A stretch of DNA of 64,000 nucleotides from Alkalihalobacillus deserti (GCF_020734105.1 NZ_JAJAFR010000002.1:1-64000); one strand, 5' to 3'; counted from the first letter of the stretch, positions 46,208 through 55,057 are shown. Translations and numbers: made by a program. The notes: generated by a model from the letters alone, not told the origin.

Positions 46208-46772
46208 TGAGCAGACTGGTTATGAAATTTCATTTCGCCAAGTCCAGTTAGAAGATGATTTGGAGCGTTTGCATCATTGGCATCATCAAGCCCATGTCAT
46301 TCCATTTTGGAAACAAAACTTTCCTCTGCCTGAATATAAGGCGCATTTACAAAAGCTATTAGCTGATCATCATCAGACTTTATATATAGGTCATGTTAAC
46401 GGTGAGCCGATGAGTTACTGGGAATGCTACTGGGCTAAAGATGACATCATTGCAAATTACTATGAGGTTGAAAACGGAGACCAAGGGATTCACCTGTTGT
46501 TTGGCCCTGACAAATTTTTAGGGAAAGGGTTATCCTTACCATTACTTCGGGCAATGACTGCCTTTGGGTTTCGGCATGAGGAGACCAACAAAATTGTCGC
46601 TGAGCCCGATATTAACAATAAAAAAATGATTCATATTTTTGAGAAATGTGGCTTTGAAGCACAAAAGGAAGTAGACCTACCTGATAAACGGGGCTTGCTC
46701 ATGTTTTGTGAGCGCACAACCTTTTTAAGGAGGTGGAAGGATGTCAACTTCATACAACAACAATATGTTTGA
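46194..46772 (+). CDS. rhbD: Siderophore N-acetyltransferase (RhbD-like GNAT)
   Basis: The 192-residue GNAT-type protein of the IucB/RhbD/MbtK group has HHWHHQAHVIPFWKQNFPL, a possible catalytic His-Trp region, GIHLLFGPDKFLGKGLSLPL for acyl-CoA binding, and IVAEPDINNKKMIHIFEKCGF. It should acetylate N-hydroxy-1,3-diaminopropane. GTG start, overlapping rhbC by 14 and the next gene by 32 bases. Confidence 0.88.
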   Translation: MKLFDEQTGYEISFRQVQLEDDLERLHHWHHQAHVIPFWKQNFPLPEYKAHLQKLLADHHQTLYIGHVNGEPMSYWECYWAKDDIIANYYEVENGDQGIHLLFGPDKFLGKGLSLPLLRAMTAFGFRHEETNKIVAEPDINNKKMIHIFEKCGFEAQKEVDLPDKRGLLMFCERTTFLRRWKDVNFIQQQYV

Positions 46773-48105
46773 TGTCATTGGTGTCGGAATTGGTCCTTTT
46801 AATTTAGGATTAGCAGCATTAATGGAAGAAAGCACGGAAGTAAAGTCACTATTTTTTGAACAAAAGCCTCATTTTGAGTGGCACGGTGGGCTTCTTATTG
46901 AGGAAACGACACTTCAAGTCCCATTTCTAGCAGATGTTGTTACGATGGCTAACCCGAAAAGTCGGTTTAGTTTTCTGAATTACTTGCACGAACATGAACG
47001 ATTGTATAAATTTTACTTTCTTGAACGATTTCATATTCCAAGAAGAGAGTACAATCATTATTGCAAATGGGTATCTGAACAAGTCAGAAACTGCAGCTTT
47101 GGTAAGAGAGTGACAACAATTGAGTGGGAGACTGATTTTGTTGAAGTGAGCTGGTATGAAGGAGAGCAAAACAGCCTAAATGGTTACTTCAAAATAGAAA
47201 CAGAGGACATCGAAACAGGGGATGTTACCTACTATTATTCTCAGCATCTTGTCCTTGGGATTGGGAGTACCCCTTTTATCCCAGATAGTATGTCAGGTCA
47301 TTCGAAAGATAACATTTTTCATTCTGCCCAATTTTTACAAAATCGAGAGCGATTACGCAAGGCTGATTCCATTACTGTTGTAGGATCAGGCCAAAGTGCG
47401 GCCGAGGTCTTTTTAGAACTATTAAAGGAACAGCCTCTCTTTAACTATCAATTAGATTGGTTTACACGATCAAAAGGCTTCTTTCCAATGGAGTACTCAA
47501 AGCTTGGCTTGGAGCATTTTTCTCCAGACTATACAAATTATTTTTACGGATTGTCTCAGGCAACAAAGGATGTGCAGCTTCCGAAACAGGACTTGTTATA
47601 TAAAGGAATAAGTGCGAAGACGATAGCCGATATTTATGATGTTCTCTATGAGTATTCAGTCGGAGGGCAGGAGCCACCTGTTCGTTTGCTTGCTAAAACG
47701 GAAGTAGCAGCTGTAAAAGAGGTTGACATGGGTGCAAGCAGGAAGTATCAATTACGATGCAGACAATGGGAGCAGGAGCAAGATTTCATCCATGAAAGTG
47801 AGGTTGTCATAGCAGCAACTGGTTATCAGCATCCTATTCCAAGGTTTATTTCGAATTTAAAATCACTGATTGAATGGGATGAAAAAGGAAGGTATCGTGT
47901 TGAGGAAAACTACCAGCTTAAGCTATCGGACGATATAGATAATAAGATCTTTGTTCAAAATGGGGAGATGCATACCCATGGAGTGGGGGCTCCAGATTTA
48001 GGATTAGGAGCTTACCGGAATACAATGATTATCAATAAACTAGCTAATCGGGAAGTCTATCCTGTTCGCAAACGCAATGTGTTTCAGCAATTTGGGGTTA
48101 ACTAA
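46741..48105 (+). CDS. rhbE: L-lysine/diamine N-monooxygenase (RhbE/IucD-like)
   Basis: The 454-residue flavin monooxygenase has the FAD motif GVGIGPFNLGLAAL, the substrate region LIEETTLQVPFLADVV, the NADPH motif VVGSGQSAAEVFLELL and ATGYQHPIP. It hydroxylates the primary amine of diaminopropane. A very strong AAGGAGGTGGAAGG site lies inside the end of rhbD. Confidence 0.93.
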   Translation: MSTSYNNNMFDVIGVGIGPFNLGLAALMEESTEVKSLFFEQKPHFEWHGGLLIEETTLQVPFLADVVTMANPKSRFSFLNYLHEHERLYKFYFLERFHIPRREYNHYCKWVSEQVRNCSFGKRVTTIEWETDFVEVSWYEGEQNSLNGYFKIETEDIETGDVTYYYSQHLVLGIGSTPFIPDSMSGHSKDNIFHSAQFLQNRERLRKADSITVVGSGQSAAEVFLELLKEQPLFNYQLDWFTRSKGFFPMEYSKLGLEHFSPDYTNYFYGLSQATKDVQLPKQDLLYKGISAKTIADIYDVLYEYSVGGQEPPVRLLAKTEVAAVKEVDMGASRKYQLRCRQWEQEQDFIHESEVVIAATGYQHPIPRFISNLKSLIEWDEKGRYRVEENYQLKLSDDIDNKIFVQNGEMHTHGVGAPDLGLGAYRNTMIINKLANREVYPVRKRNVFQQFGVN

Positions 48106-49302
48106 ATGTCTTCTTTTAGGACAACTCAGACAGTGTTATTTTTCCTGATATTTTATTTTGTTTATGCGGATGTTGCACTGTCTCCCTTTTATCCCCAGTT
48201 TTTTAATAAGGTGTTTGGAATTGAAGATTTGGAATATACAGCTTTTTATATTTTCATTGCTCGTTTAACGGTCGTCATAGCAGTTCCGATTTGGGGACTG
48301 CTTTCCAAATACTTTGAAGTAAAGTACTTGTTGTATGTCGGACAATGGGTTTCCGCTGTGATGATGGTGGGAATGGCAGGAGCGCTGAATGAACAGCAAT
48401 TTTTATTGTTTACGATTTTACTATTAATCGGAAAGAGCAGTTTCTTTCTTATTTATCCTTTGCTGATTGAATTAAATGGCCAGGGGAAACGTTCTGCTGT
48501 TGTTGGAATGTACCATATGATCTTTCACGGAGCGATCATTCTAGGGACGTTATCAGGGGCATGGATCATCCGACTTGATGATCCTTTGCTTTTATTTTAC
48601 GGACTGGCTGGAGTGGAGGTAATTCTTTGGCTTATTTGCTGCCTCACATTACGAAAGCTTTCATCAAGGAAAAAAGTCGTATTAAAAAGAGAATCGGTGC
48701 ACTCGACGACTAGTAAGCAGGTCTATTTTGTTTTATTGATTGGTCTGGTCATTTTTGCTTTTCATACAGCGAATAATATGATTCGTCCGTATTTTACAAC
48801 GTATACAATTAATGATTTTCAGCTTTCTATCGTTGAGAGTAGTATTTTATTTATGGTTCCGAGTGCGATGGCAATTATAGCTTATCCCGTTATTCGAAAA
48901 GTTTGTTCACAGGAAAAAGTACCATTTGTTTTTGCGTTAGCGTTAGCTGTCTTATCTATTAGTCTCATTTTACAAGGTGTTACTACTAGTTTCATTGTGC
49001 TAGCGATCGGAAGGATTTTTTACGGTTTTTTTCTTGCAATTGCCCAATCAGCACTGGAACTTTACTTGTTTAATAAAAGTAGCAATCACATGCAGGTTTA
49101 TACAGTTGCTTCATCGTTTCAAAATGCTGGGTTACTAGTCGCTCCGTTGCTCGCTTCAACGTCAGTTATATCATATAACTTAGCGGCACCATTCGTTTTT
49201 GCTGGAGCGATTTGTTTACTGACCCTGATTGTCGCCCGTTTAACTCTTTTTAAAGAGGCAAAGCCACTGGTTCAGAAAATAGATGTAAAAGAAGTCGGTT
49301 AA
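48106..49302 (+). CDS. MFS transporter, likely siderophore exporter
   Basis: The 398-residue protein has about twelve membrane helices and the family opening FLIFYFVYADVALSPFYPQFF. It starts immediately after the rhbE stop and lies between biosynthesis genes, which favours export of the finished siderophore. Uptake of the ferric form is possible but less likely in a Gram-positive, where ABC systems usually do that. Confidence 0.8.
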   Translation: MSSFRTTQTVLFFLIFYFVYADVALSPFYPQFFNKVFGIEDLEYTAFYIFIARLTVVIAVPIWGLLSKYFEVKYLLYVGQWVSAVMMVGMAGALNEQQFLLFTILLLIGKSSFFLIYPLLIELNGQGKRSAVVGMYHMIFHGAIILGTLSGAWIIRLDDPLLLFYGLAGVEVILWLICCLTLRKLSSRKKVVLKRESVHSTTSKQVYFVLLIGLVIFAFHTANNMIRPYFTTYTINDFQLSIVESSILFMVPSAMAIIAYPVIRKVCSQEKVPFVFALALAVLSISLILQGVTTSFIVLAIGRIFYGFFLAIAQSALELYLFNKSSNHMQVYTVASSFQNAGLLVAPLLASTSVISYNLAAPFVFAGAICLLTLIVARLTLFKEAKPLVQKIDVKEVG

Positions 49303-49327
49303 ATGAATAGATAAGGAGAGTGGAATC

Positions 49328-51160
49328 ATGGAAAAAGGTAACGATGTACAAGACATATTGACAGCTGAAATTTGGAATGAAGTCGGTTTGAATTTACTAG
49401 CAAAAATGATCTCAGAATTTATGTATGAGGAGATTATACACCCAGAGGTTATTGAAAAAGTGGGTGGATTAACCGTCTATCAACTTCTTCTTAAGGAAGA
49501 GAGTGGAGAAGAAATCAGCTATCAATTTGAAGCGAAAAAACGCCTAATGGATAGCTATCGAATCTACCCTGATTCAATTCGTTGCAAGAGAAATGGAAAG
49601 TGGGAAAAAACTAACAATCCGATTCAATTTATTCTCGATATTCAGCAAGCAGTTGGAATGAACCCTTTGACAACTGGGCATCTCATCAAAGAATACAACA
49701 ACACATTGCTAGCCGATGCCCATATTTTACAGAAAAAGAAAACGAAACGTGTAGATGAGTTAATCGATATGGACTATGGAGAGCTAGAGGGAGAGATGGA
49801 AGGACATCCGTGGATTACATATAATAAAGGACGAATTGGCTTTGATTATCAAGATTACCTCACTTATTCACCAGAACAAAAGAAACAAGTGAACCTATTA
49901 TGGGTAGCTGTTCATAAGGATTATGCAACGTTTCATGCTGTTTCTGATTTAGATTATGAAACGTTGCTACGAGCAGAGTTAGGGAATGTACAATTTGAGC
50001 TGTTCGTAGAGCGTTTAAAGAGCGAAGGAATAGAGGCATCAGCGTATTTCTTTTTACCGATACATGAATGGCAATGGAACAACATGATTATTCAATATTT
50101 TCCTGGAGATATTGCTCAAAAAAGGATCGTACCTCTTGGAGCGGGTGAGGATGAATACCTTCCGCAGCAGTCAATTCGTACCTTTGTCAATACAAGTGCT
50201 AAAGGCAAACATCACGTGAAATTACCAATGAGTATTTTAAATACGTTAGTATATCGTGGACTACCTGGGGAACGAACCGTTGTTGCACCGATCATTACAG
50301 AATATATTCATAGCATCCGTGACCAGGATTCTTTCCTACGAGATGAGTGCCGAATCATCTTGCCGGGAGAAGTAGCGAGTATGAACTATGATCACCCCTA
50401 TTATTCAAAGCTAGACGGGGCGCCTTATCAATATCTTGAAATGTTAGGTAGCATTTGGCGCGAAAGCATTTATTCATTTTTAGAAGAAGGAGAGCATGCG
50501 ATTACGTTGGCTTCCCTACTTTATGTAGACAATGCTGGAAAACCTTTTGTAGCTTCATTAATTGAACGATCCGGTTTAACGGTTGATGAATGGATCGAAA
50601 AGCTATTTAACGTGACAATGCCACCTCTATTACATTATCTCTATAAATATGGAACGGTCTTTTCACCGCACGGGCAAAACACAGTAGTAGTGTTAAAGGA
50701 TTATGTTCCACATCGTTTAGCTATGAAGGATTTTGTCGATGATGTAAATGTTAGTGAAGAGCCGCTGCCTGAACTACTAAGTTTACCCGAGGAATTAAAG
50801 CCTGTTCTTCGTAGTGAAGAAGCAGAAGGGTTATGTCAATTTATTTTTACCGGTCTATTTGTCTGCCATTTTCGTTACTTAGCTGATATTTTAGACACTT
50901 ATTATCATTATGAAGAAGAATGGTTTTGGCTCTTGCTAAGAAAAGCGATTATTGATTATCAAAACCGTTTCCCACAATTAGAGGACAGGTTTTATCTGTT
51001 TGATTTACTAAAACCAGCTTATACAAAGCTATGTTTAAACCGTAACCGAATGATTGATTATGGGTATGAAGATGATGAAGATCGTCCACATGCCTCTGAA
51101 TTTGGAAAAGTTCAAAATCCATTACATTTCGTATCTATTAAAGAAAAAGTAAAATCGTAA
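49328..51160 (+). CDS. rhbF: IucA/IucC-family NIS siderophore synthetase (second)
   Basis: The 610-residue synthetase has FFLPIHEWQWNNMIIQYF (HEWQ instead of HPWQ), QQSIRTFVNTSAKG and SPHGQNTVVVLKDYVPHRL. It should add the second hydroxamate arm to the citrate monoamide, giving a symmetrical schizokinen-type product. It is the last gene of the operon. Confidence 0.9.
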   Translation: MEKGNDVQDILTAEIWNEVGLNLLAKMISEFMYEEIIHPEVIEKVGGLTVYQLLLKEESGEEISYQFEAKKRLMDSYRIYPDSIRCKRNGKWEKTNNPIQFILDIQQAVGMNPLTTGHLIKEYNNTLLADAHILQKKKTKRVDELIDMDYGELEGEMEGHPWITYNKGRIGFDYQDYLTYSPEQKKQVNLLWVAVHKDYATFHAVSDLDYETLLRAELGNVQFELFVERLKSEGIEASAYFFLPIHEWQWNNMIIQYFPGDIAQKRIVPLGAGEDEYLPQQSIRTFVNTSAKGKHHVKLPMSILNTLVYRGLPGERTVVAPIITEYIHSIRDQDSFLRDECRIILPGEVASMNYDHPYYSKLDGAPYQYLEMLGSIWRESIYSFLEEGEHAITLASLLYVDNAGKPFVASLIERSGLTVDEWIEKLFNVTMPPLLHYLYKYGTVFSPHGQNTVVVLKDYVPHRLAMKDFVDDVNVSEEPLPELLSLPEELKPVLRSEEAEGLCQFIFTGLFVCHFRYLADILDTYYHYEEEWFWLLLRKAIIDYQNRFPQLEDRFYLFDLLKPAYTKLCLNRNRMIDYGYEDDEDRPHASEFGKVQNPLHFVSIKEKVKS

Positions 51161-51237
51161 GCTGACTGTTAAGCAGGTAAACATAGTGACATGCTGTAAT
51201 TTCAATGAAATTGTAGCAATCATTCCAAATAAACTAG

Positions 51238-51267
51238 CGCTAGGATAGTGGTGTTATCCTAGCGTTT
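51238..51267 (+). terminator. Terminator of the siderophore operon
   Basis: Perfect 10-bp stem CGCTAGGATA/TATCCTAGCG with a 7-nt loop and TTT after it, about 75 bases past the last synthetase gene. Confidence 0.78.
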
Positions 51268-51340
51268 GAGATACTCAATATTAGATTCGCTAAACCTCAC
51301 TAATGTTGCATAAAAGAAAATTTAACTTTAAAAATACTTA

Positions 51341-51512
51341 AAGAGCGTGTTCAAAAAGGTACTCTATAAGACTTGCAATAGCTCCGTTCGCTACTCGTCT
51401 TACTATGAGAAACCCACTCATAGTAAGACTTTTAAAGATGTAGCGACTACGCTTATTGCTTCGAGTCTGTTCAAAAAAGGAAAAAACCTCCCTTTTTGAA
51501 CAGACTCTTAAA
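51341..51512 (+). repeat. Nested-hairpin repeat, copy 2 (most complete)
   Basis: Ends are inverted repeats: AGAGCGTGTTCAAAAAGG at 51341 and CCCTTTTTGAACAGACTCTT at the right end. An outer stem pairs GCAATA (51375-51380) with TATTGC (51454-51459) and CGCTAC (51389-51394) with GTAGCG (51440-51445). A perfect 13-bp inner stem (51397-51409 with 51417-51429) has loop AAACCCA. A right-hand hairpin (51463-51507) closes the element. No reading frame is inside, so it looks MITE-like. Confidence 0.75.
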
Positions 51513-51703
51513 ATGTTAAATGATTTCCAAAGGGGAAATCATAAGATACATCTGCTCTGATTTTGAGGGAAGGTTTTTTGTTTTTATAAGAGAAGAGATT
51601 TGGTCGCATGTTGAAAGATTCAGAAAGGTGAGTCAGGTGATCTGAGTCACTTTCTTTGTTTTTATATTTGATTATCTTGGTTAGATCATTTAAAATATTG
51701 ATT

Positions 51704-51724
51704 AAATCGTAATAATTCTGATTT
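51704..51724 (+). promoter_or_regulatory. Zur box Z1
   Basis: AAATCGTAATAATTCTGATTT-type site; the left half is a perfect match to the Bacillus Zur operator and the right half partly so. It lies 44 bases before the sufU-like gene. Confidence 0.8.
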
Positions 51725-51768
51725 GAACGACCGGATTTCTTAACTGATAAATAGAAAAGAGGGAGATA

Positions 51769-52221
51769 ATGCTAGATGACCTATATCGCAAAGTTGTAAT
51801 GGATCATGCTAAATATAAAAAAAATTACGGGCAACTCGATGGAAATGAAATACGTAAGGTTCATTATAAAAACCCAACCTGCGGAGATGTAATTACTCTA
51901 TATATACAGTTCGAAGGAGATCTAATAGAAAATGTTGCCTTTGAAGGAGAGGGCTGTAGTATAAGTATGGCTTCCTCATCAATGATGACAGAGTTAATTA
52001 AGAAAAAGGATTTGGCTGCCGTTGCAACTATTAGAAGTGAGTTTGAAAAGTTAATAAGAGAAGGTGAGCAATCAAATGATCTTATTGATTTAGGGGATGC
52101 CTTATCCTTACAGGGAGTACACAAACTAAGGGCTCGGCATAATTGTGCTTTGATGTGTTGGCAAGCTCTTGATAAGGCCTTGAAAGATACAGAGACTTAT
52201 AACTGTAATAAAGATTACTAA
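51769..52221 (+). CDS. sufU: SufU-like Fe-S assembly sulfurtransferase, Zur-linked
   Basis: The 150-residue protein is a SufU homologue. It keeps the zinc and sulfur-acceptor ligands: Cys38 and Asp40 in NPTCGDV, Cys63 in GEGCSIS and Cys126 in ARHNCALMCW, matching Cys41/Asp43/Cys66/Cys128 of B. subtilis SufU. An extra Cys130 is unusual. It stands apart from sufBCDS, so it is probably a second copy. A Zur box upstream suggests it is made under zinc shortage, perhaps to keep Fe-S assembly running. The following moaB-like gene is 18 bases away. Confidence 0.82.
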   Translation: MLDDLYRKVVMDHAKYKKNYGQLDGNEIRKVHYKNPTCGDVITLYIQFEGDLIENVAFEGEGCSISMASSSMMTELIKKKDLAAVATIRSEFEKLIREGEQSNDLIDLGDALSLQGVHKLRARHNCALMCWQALDKALKDTETYNCNKDY

Positions 52222-52239
52222 TAGAAGGAGCGTCCATCA

Positions 52240-52776
52240 ATGAGTGTAATCGAACATAAAAAAGAAGCACCTAAACAAGTCAATTGCAAAATCATAACGG
52301 TAAGTGATACTAGGACGAAAGAAACAGATAAAAGTGGAAAGTTAATTCGAAAATTTTTAGAAAACCAAGGGCATGTAATCAAAGATTATGAGATTGTTAG
52401 AGATGAAAAACAAGCCATTAATGAGGCTATTCAAAAAGGAATTTTGTCACCTGAAGTCGATGCGATCTTGTTAAATGGCGGAACAGGAATAGCAGACAGG
52501 GACGTTACAATTGAAACCGTTAAGGAATTACTCGATAAAGAGATTGTTGGGTTTGGGGAATTGTTTAGAATGCTTAGTTACACAGAAGATATTGGTGCTG
52601 CAGCTATGCTAAGTCGTGCTATTGCAGGTGTCAGTAAACATACAGCTGTTTTTGCTATGCCAGGTTCAAGTGGTGCAGTGAAATTGGCTATGAATAAATT
52701 GATTAGTTCCGAATTAGCACATGTTATAAGAGAAATTAGAAAGGATTTAAAAAAGGAAACAGCTAATGGACAATAA
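52240..52776 (+). CDS. moaB: MoaB/MogA-like molybdopterin protein, Zur-linked
   Basis: The 178-residue protein has CKIITVSDTRTKETDKSGK, LLNGGTGIADRDVTIE and AMPGSSGAVKLAMNK, the MoaB/MogA fold marks for molybdopterin binding and adenylylation. AAGGAGCG site. It is cotranscribed with the sufU-like gene behind Zur box Z1, an unexpected setting with no other molybdenum cofactor genes nearby. Confidence 0.85.
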   Translation: MSVIEHKKEAPKQVNCKIITVSDTRTKETDKSGKLIRKFLENQGHVIKDYEIVRDEKQAINEAIQKGILSPEVDAILLNGGTGIADRDVTIETVKELLDKEIVGFGELFRMLSYTEDIGAAAMLSRAIAGVSKHTAVFAMPGSSGAVKLAMNKLISSELAHVIREIRKDLKKETANGQ

Positions 52777-52793
52777 GCCTGAATTTTCATTTT

Positions 52794-52890
52794 GGCTTTT
52801 TAGGGAGTGGTAAGAGAACGTTATTGAAGGAATTACTTCAATTATGAAAAAAGGAATGGTAGACGCATTGGAATGTTAATGAATGAGTAG
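52794..52890 (+). pseudogene. Relic of a COG0523 GTPase N-terminus
   Basis: Just after moaB the sequence encodes GFLGSGKRTLLKELLQL then stop (52794-52847), a clear COG0523 P-loop. In another frame RRIGMLMNE then stop follows (52861-52890), matching the next conserved strand. Frameshift and stops show it is dead. Confidence 0.75.
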
Positions 52891-52953
52891 GTGATAGTAG
52901 CATCGATTCTTTAATCATTGAATTGAAACGATCAAACGAAGACGACTCTTTAG

Positions 52954-53037
52954 GCAATGAGCGGAACCGTTGCTTTGTTTTAAAGCCTGATATGAGTGGT
53001 TTTTTCATAGCAGGCGCGCAATGTGTGGAGCCATTGC
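52954..53037 (-). repeat. Nested-hairpin repeat, copy 3 (reverse orientation)
   Basis: Read on the minus strand, its core follows copy 1 closely (GCAATGGCTCCACACATTGC, then an inner hairpin, then AGCAACGGTTCCGCTCATTGC split by mismatches). The inner stem is 52985-52995 with 53005-53015 (one mismatch), and the loop reads AAAAACCAC on the minus strand, like the other copies. The flanking TTGTTCAAAAAGG hairpin is missing. Confidence 0.65.
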
Positions 53038-53175
53038 TGATTCCTCGAATTTGCTAAAAGGGACTTTTTCAGTATTCTTTTTAAGAGTTGTCTTTTTCTA
53101 AGTAAGAAGGCTGCTCCAATTTTTCTTACAAGCACTTAACTAGTAACTTGAAAATAAGTTAAAAAGAATAAAATT

Positions 53176-53231
53176 TTGACAAGTGAACATTCAAAGGATA
53201 AAATAAACGATAATCGTAATCATTGCGTATT
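53176..53231 (+). promoter_or_regulatory. Promoter with Zur box Z2
   Basis: TTGACA (53176-53181), 17-base spacer and TAAAAT (53199-53204), then a Zur box (53211-53231, TAATCGTAATCATTGCGTAT plus one base). The same layout, with identical hexamers, occurs at 56892-56945. Confidence 0.85.
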
Positions 53232-53242
53232 GGTTATTAACT

Positions 53243-53326
53243 ATGTTTGTGGAAGTCTATGAAGAGCGAGTAAGTGAAATGGTGGTGATCGGTAAGGAAT
53301 TAGATGAAAAATGGTTTCAAGAGTAA
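53243..53326 (+). pseudogene. Relic of a COG0523 GTPase C-terminus
   Basis: Encodes MFVEVYEERVSEMVVIGKEL then DEKWFQE and stop. This fits the CobW C-terminal motif (compare [18 protein letters not shown] at the end of the 56964 gene). It follows Zur promoter Z2, so it may be the remains of a gene distinct from the N-terminal relic upstream, or its displaced end. Confidence 0.6.
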
Positions 53327-53463
53327 TTTGAACAATGCGTTTCGATATAATATTTAAAAAGCGAATTTAGTTAAGGATAATTCAGTTGTGGCTGTTATGT
53401 CATAAAAATATTATACTCATATCTACTTACATAGTTGAAAATGAAAACCTTAATTCATTATAA

Positions 53464-53484
53464 AAATAGTAATTATTTCGACTT
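53464..53484 (+). promoter_or_regulatory. Zur box Z3
   Basis: AAATAGTAATTATTTCGACT-type palindrome matching the Zur consensus in most positions, 51 bases before the FAD oxidoreductase gene. Confidence 0.75.
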
Positions 53485-53535
53485 ATAGAGGGATAAAAGA
53501 TAAACCATTCAAAGGTAAATGAGGAGGTGAATTAA

Positions 53536-54708
53536 TTGATTGATTGGACAATAATTGGAGGTGGTATTCAGGGATGCACACTTGCAAATTATTTATTAAA
53601 ATCTAAACGTACAACTATTTCTAACCTTGCGATTGTAGATCCACACCCTGAACCACTTTATACTTGGAAAAGATGTACAAAAACAATTGAAATGCCATTC
53701 TTGCGATCGCCATCAATTCATCACCTAGATATTGACCCCTTTTCACTTGAAAAATTTGCGAAATCTGAAAACGGAAAGTCGGATGCTCATTTTTATGGAC
53801 CGTATGACCGACCGTCGATTTCTCTTTTTAATAAACATTGTGATTCGCTTTTTCATGAAATACAATTAGTAAACAGTTGGATTCAAGGACGTGTAGACCA
53901 GTTAGTTAGGAAAAAGCAACAATGGCATATAAAGTTAGCAGATGGAAGACAGTTTGATAGTAAAAATGTTGTTTTAGCAATGGGGATAAGTGAACACCCT
54001 TTTTTGCCTTTATGGGCAAATGATCTACGAAATGAAGGGGCACCTATTAATCATATTTATGATGACAAAATAAGTACAGACGTAATAAAATCTACAGATA
54101 ACATTTTAGTGGTAGGTGGAGGAATTAGTGCGATACATACCGCGCTTAAGTTGAGTAAAATCCACCCTGGAAGGACCAAATTACTCACAAGACATCCATT
54201 CCGCATACATCAATTTGATTCTGATCCAGGCTGGCTTGGACCTAAACATATGAATTCATTCAAAAAGGTTACAAGTCTTACTAAGCGAAGACAGATTATT
54301 ACTAATGCCAGATATCGAGGATCAATCCCAAAAGAATTAAAATTACAGGCTTTACACGAAGAAAGACAAGGGAAACTAGATATTATTATTGATGAGGTTT
54401 CTGAAGCTTTCTATGAGAATAATGAGATAAAATTAAATCTTTTAACTACATCAATTTCAACTAATCGTATTTTACTAGCAACTGGATTTCACGCTACTCC
54501 ACCAGGGTTTAATTGGTTAACTTCAACAATAGAGAATGAAGGCTTACATTGTGCAACATGTGGTTATCCGATCGTTTCTGAGACGTCTTTAGAGTGGGGG
54601 CAAAATTTATATGTTATAGGGGCACTTGCTGAATTAGTGATTGGGCCTGTTTCACGAAATATTTCTGGAGCTCGTAGAGGAGCAGAAAAGATTGTTAATC
54701 AGTCCTAA
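53536..54708 (+). CDS. FAD/NAD(P)-dependent oxidoreductase, Zur-linked
   Basis: The 390-residue flavoprotein starts at TTG (GAGGAGGTG site). It has two Rossmann motifs, IIGGGIQGCTLANYLL at the N-terminus and ILVVGGGISAIHTALKL near 195, and LLATGFHATPPGFNW near 320. GPYDRPSISLFNKHCDSL and the closing GPVSRNISGARRGAEKI recall the SidA/IucD/PvdA-like superfamily, but the substrate is unknown. A HCATCGYP motif (Cys339, Cys342) could bind metal or be redox active. Zur box Z3 precedes it, and a CbiW-like Fe-S relic with its own Zur box follows. Confidence 0.78.
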   Translation: MIDWTIIGGGIQGCTLANYLLKSKRTTISNLAIVDPHPEPLYTWKRCTKTIEMPFLRSPSIHHLDIDPFSLEKFAKSENGKSDAHFYGPYDRPSISLFNKHCDSLFHEIQLVNSWIQGRVDQLVRKKQQWHIKLADGRQFDSKNVVLAMGISEHPFLPLWANDLRNEGAPINHIYDDKISTDVIKSTDNILVVGGGISAIHTALKLSKIHPGRTKLLTRHPFRIHQFDSDPGWLGPKHMNSFKKVTSLTKRRQIITNARYRGSIPKELKLQALHEERQGKLDIIIDEVSEAFYENNEIKLNLLTTSISTNRILLATGFHATPPGFNWLTSTIENEGLHCATCGYPIVSETSLEWGQNLYVIGALAELVIGPVSRNISGARRGAEKIVNQS

Positions 54709-54742
54709 ACTAGCTCACCTAGTATTAATATTTGCAAGGCTT

Positions 54743-54763
54743 AAATCGTAATAATAATTATTA
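54743..54763 (+). promoter_or_regulatory. Zur box Z4
   Basis: A perfect left half AAATCGTAAT followed by the AT-only palindrome AATAATTATT; the right half lacks ACGA. It sits 28 bases before the Fe-S relic. Confidence 0.62.
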
Positions 54764-54790
54764 TTAATGGATTTATGGAAATCTATTTAA

Positions 54791-55057
54791 TACACGGCAA
54801 CATTTACTTATTTGTAATAGAAGTGTTGCAACAAAGCAGGTGCAGAACAGTTAACACAGGCTATTAGAAATGAGATAACTTCTAAAGGTTTAGATCCTTT
54901 CCTACATACGTCAACGTTTTGCAATGGGCGTTGTCATGATATATGTGTTTTAATTACCTACCCCGATGGTAACTTGCATAAGGAAATCTCTAGTAAAGAT
55001 GCTCCTCAATTCATTGGTTCTTTGCTATCGGGAAATTGGCTCGGTAAACAAGGTTAG
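54791..55057 (+). pseudogene. Frameshifted CbiW-like [2Fe-2S] ferredoxin
   Basis: One frame encodes TRQHLLICNRS and the next encodes KCCNKAGAEQLTQAIRNEI and then FCNGRCHDICVLITYPDG before a stop at 55055. Joined, they align with CbiW (KHVLICNGSSCMRKEG, CNGRCKDACVVVVYPEG). The frameshift lies near 54820. No good start codon or ribosome site is visible. The downstream cysteine motif is intact, so decay is recent. Confidence 0.8.
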
